From contig JAFEBO010000006.1 in the NCBI GenBank assembly GCA_018242625.1, positions 1 to 64,000 on the forward strand: a stretch of 64,000 bases of DNA, read 5' to 3'. Position 1 is the stretch's first letter; each line of letters opens with the position of its first letter. Below, piece after piece: positions 61,966 through 64,000 of this stretch. Source of the stretch: Planctomycetota bacterium (GTDB taxonomy: Bacteria > Planctomycetota > Phycisphaerae > Phycisphaerales > UBA1924). The position numbers and the translations under genes are program-made. The notes below the pieces were generated by a model. The model made no database searches, was not told the origin of the DNA, and saw nothing but the letters and a program-made list of their open reading frames with translations.

Positions 61966-64000
61966 TTGGCGGAGCCGCGCACGCATCACTTCCGAAGTCC
62001 GATCGTGGGCGCCCGCATCCGGGCGGGGATTTCGCTCGCGTGCGTGTGCGTGGGGATTGCGATCGGATGGGAACTGCCGGGTTCGCTCGCGAACACCGGC
62101 TGGACGGGAGTAGCGCTGCTCATTCTCGGGGCGGGACTGGCGGGTCTTTCGCTGGCGCTACCGCGCCGCGTGGCATCGGCTCTGGTTTGCCTTGGGCTGC
62201 TCGCGGCGAGCTCGGGCTGGAGCGTTGTGCGGTTGCGCGAGCCGCCGGCGGGCACGGTGGGCGCCGTCGTTTCGCCCGCCGATGGAGCGGTGGTGGTTCG
62301 AGTGCTGCTGCTTGAGGATGCCCGGGGGAGTGAAAAGAGCTGGAGCGCGCTTGCTGAGTGCCGTGAAATCTGGCGGGGCGGGACGGGTGAGCCCGCGGGC
62401 GGCAGGGTGTGGCTCCGCGTGCGAAGCGGTCAGGGCCCGGCGCGCCGGGCGGGGGACCGCCTGATCGTTCGGGGCGAGTTTGAGCCGGTGGCCGAGCCGG
62501 GGAACCCGGGGGAGTTCGATCTTGCACGCTGGGCGCGAGACCGGGGAATTGATGGGTCGCTGCGGGTGCAGTCGGATCTGATGGTGCGTCCGGACGAGTC
62601 TTTGCCGGGGGTCATGGACCGCGTGCAATCCGGCGCACTGCGGATTCAGAGCCTGCTGCGTGCGAGGGCGGGCGCGATTGTGGCTGGCGCTTTGGGTAAC
62701 TCCGGAAATGATGAGCGCGAGCTGATTGGGGGGCTCCTGCTGGGAACAGACCCGGCGACCCCGGGCGAGGGCCTGCTGGCGTTTTACCGCCTGGGGATGG
62801 CCCACGTTCTTTCGATCAGCGGTTTCCACCTGGTGGTCTTCGCCGGCGCGATGCTGCTCCTGCTCAGGATCTTCGGGGATCTGGGAAGGCTGGAGCCGGT
62901 GCTGATGGCGGCAGCGATTTGCGTCTTTCTCCTTCTGGTGCCGGCGAGTGCGCCGCTGGTGAGAGCGGCGGCCATCCTGCTCACGCTGCTGGCGGCCGAA
63001 GCGCTCGGAAGGCGGTACGACGGCCTGACGCTGCTGGCCTGGCTGGCGTGCGTTGTTCTGATTGTGCGACCCAGCGAACTCTGGTCGCTCGGATTTCAGC
63101 TGAGTTTCGGGCTGGCGGGCGCGCTGGTGGGGCTGAGCGGTCGGCTGCAGGGGAGGCTTTTCCCGGCGCCGCTGGGGCAGAACGCGGTTCGCGTCAAAGC
63201 AAGCGCGCGGGTTCTCGGGCCGCTGCGTGGGCTTGTTGTAACCGGCATTCTCTGCTGGGGATTGTCGGCGCCGTGGCTGGCGGCGCAGGTGGGCATCTTC
63301 AATCCGCTTGCGATCATCACGGGCATCGTGGTGACGCCGCTCGTTGCGCTCATTCTCTGGGTGGGGTACGGCGTGCTGTTGGCGGGGGTGCTGGTGCCGC
63401 CTCTTGCACCGTTTGCGGGCGTTGTGCTCGGGGGACTTGCTTCGCGCTGTGTCGCGATCGTGCTGTGGTTCGATTCGCTGCCGGGGGCGACGGTGCGGCT
63501 TGCGAGTCTTTCGCTCTGGTGGGCGGGGGCGGCGACCTTGCTGCTGGTGGTCTGGTTTGCGATCGGGCGGCTGCGGGTGCGCGGCTGCTGGGTGTTTGCG
63601 TGCCTGCTGGCGATCTGGGGGGCGTGCGAGCTGGGGCTGGGCGGGCGGCTCGCGCCGGGAGTCGAGATGCGCATCAATGTCCTCGCGCTTGATCGGGGAA
63701 AGTGCGCCATCGTCCGGACGCGCGACAAGAACGTGATGGTCGGAGCGGGCGGCAGTGCGCGCGCTCTGCCGGCGACTGCGCGGGAGCTCGGGGCGTGGAA
63801 AATCGATGCTCTCATTCTCGACCCGCGTGACGCCGATTCGATGCGGGGCGCGGTGGCGGCGATCAAGTGCCTGGCACCGGACGAGATGATTCTTGAGGGC
63901 GCATCCGAGGCAATGGATGACCCGGCGCTGACGGAACTGGTTTCGCAGGCGCGAATGTTCCGCGTGCGGGTGCGCTGGGAGCCGGACCTTGAGTCGGCCC
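61966..64000 (+). CDS. comEC: ComEC/Rec2 DNA-uptake protein, partial
   Basis: At least 678 codons, cut by the right edge. TTG at 61966 is the likely start; GTG at 62005 is the alternative. The N-terminal part has two membrane helices and an OB-like exported domain (GDRLIVRGEFEPVAEPGNPGEFDLARW, the ComEC DUF4131 region). The competence domain begins near MAHVLSISGFHLVVFAGAML, its signature, followed by eight or nine helices. The beta-lactamase-like nuclease domain begins at the right edge (VEMRINVLALDRGKCAIVRT). ComEC carries transforming DNA across the inner membrane. A neighbouring pseudopilin is consistent with competence. Confidence 0.9.
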   Translation, partial: MAEPRTHHFRSPIVGARIRAGISLACVCVGIAIGWELPGSLANTGWTGVALLILGAGLAGLSLALPRRVASALVCLGLLAASSGWSVVRLREPPAGTVGAVVSPADGAVVVRVLLLEDARGSEKSWSALAECREIWRGGTGEPAGGRVWLRVRSGQGPARRAGDRLIVRGEFEPVAEPGNPGEFDLARWARDRGIDGSLRVQSDLMVRPDESLPGVMDRVQSGALRIQSLLRARAGAIVAGALGNSGNDERELIGGLLLGTDPATPGEGLLAFYRLGMAHVLSISGFHLVVFAGAMLLLLRIFGDLGRLEPVLMAAAICVFLLLVPASAPLVRAAAILLTLLAAEALGRRYDGLTLLAWLACVVLIVRPSELWSLGFQLSFGLAGALVGLSGRLQGRLFPAPLGQNAVRVKASARVLGPLRGLVVTGILCWGLSAPWLAAQVGIFNPLAIITGIVVTPLVALILWVGYGVLLAGVLVPPLAPFAGVVLGGLASRCVAIVLWFDSLPGATVRLASLSLWWAGAATLLLVVWFAIGRLRVRGCWVFACLLAIWGACELGLGGRLAPGVEMRINVLALDRGKCAIVRTRDKNVMVGAGGSARALPATARELGAWKIDALILDPRDADSMRGAVAAIKCLAPDEMILEGASEAMDDPALTELVSQARMFRVRVRWEPDLESA

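Overview
The window looks like a chromosomal segment of a high-GC member of the Planctomycetota, most likely class Phycisphaerae. The evidence is as follows. Six secreted proteins end in paired GC-type dockerin repeats. EF-Tu has the KGGTVRD switch I that I recall from Rhodopirellula-like sequences in place of the usual RGITI. Two membrane proteins carry zinc ribbons of a type I associate with planctomycetes. The gene content is that of a Gram-negative-type envelope (LptF/LptG, type II secretion). The assignment rests on motif recognition; no database search was run.

Layout. 1-5603 (-): a very large RHS/YD-repeat secreted protein that runs off the left edge. 5604-6147: a regulatory intergenic region with two CCACA-N4-TGTGG dyads, an exact DnaA box and a G-quadruplex motif. 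6148-15451 (+): a surface-glycan locus with three GT2 transferases that share a C-terminal Rossmann-like module, two further transferases and a UDP-glucose dehydrogenase-family enzyme. 15465-24338 (-): a type II secretion/type IV pilus-like assembly operon (F, G, I, J, K, C/PilP, L, M and a TPR lipoprotein), without its ATPase or secretin. 24593-25630 (+): threonine dehydrogenase with its own terminator. 25770-28751 (+): two paralogous dockerin proteins and PgeF. 28748-33224 (-): a translation block read as tRNA-Thr, tuf, rpmG, tRNA-Trp, secE, followed by a ClC transporter where nusG would be expected. 33388-40087 (-): a DinB-like protein, two tandem dockerin beta-propeller proteins, and a membrane plus secreted Cys-rich pair with another CCACA dyad upstream.

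40682-52564 (-): a long same-strand series of a sigma-like multi-HTH protein, gatB, lptF, an ArnT-like transferase, a PAP2 phosphatase, lptG, a GH57 amylase and a dockerin-bearing di-haem peroxidase, closed by a clear terminator. 52703-60599: mqnA (-), a zinc-ribbon membrane protein and a NeuD-like acyltransferase (+), a membrane-fused spermidine synthase (-), a HAD phosphatase (+), a dockerin protein (-), rpiB and a TsaC/LMW-phosphatase fusion (-). 60741-64000 (+): a pseudopilin and comEC, cut by the right edge.

Functionally, most of the window serves the cell envelope: glycan synthesis, LPS export and modification, secretion by a T2SS/T4P-like machine, and dockerin-tagged exported proteins. 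The most unusual items are the GT2-Rossmann trio, the shared dyad at two unlinked promoters of exported proteins, the sigma-like multi-HTH protein, the TsaC/arginine-phosphatase-like fusion, and a dispersed repeat that appears to have entered gatB in frame. I saw no CRISPR array, prophage or insertion sequence.
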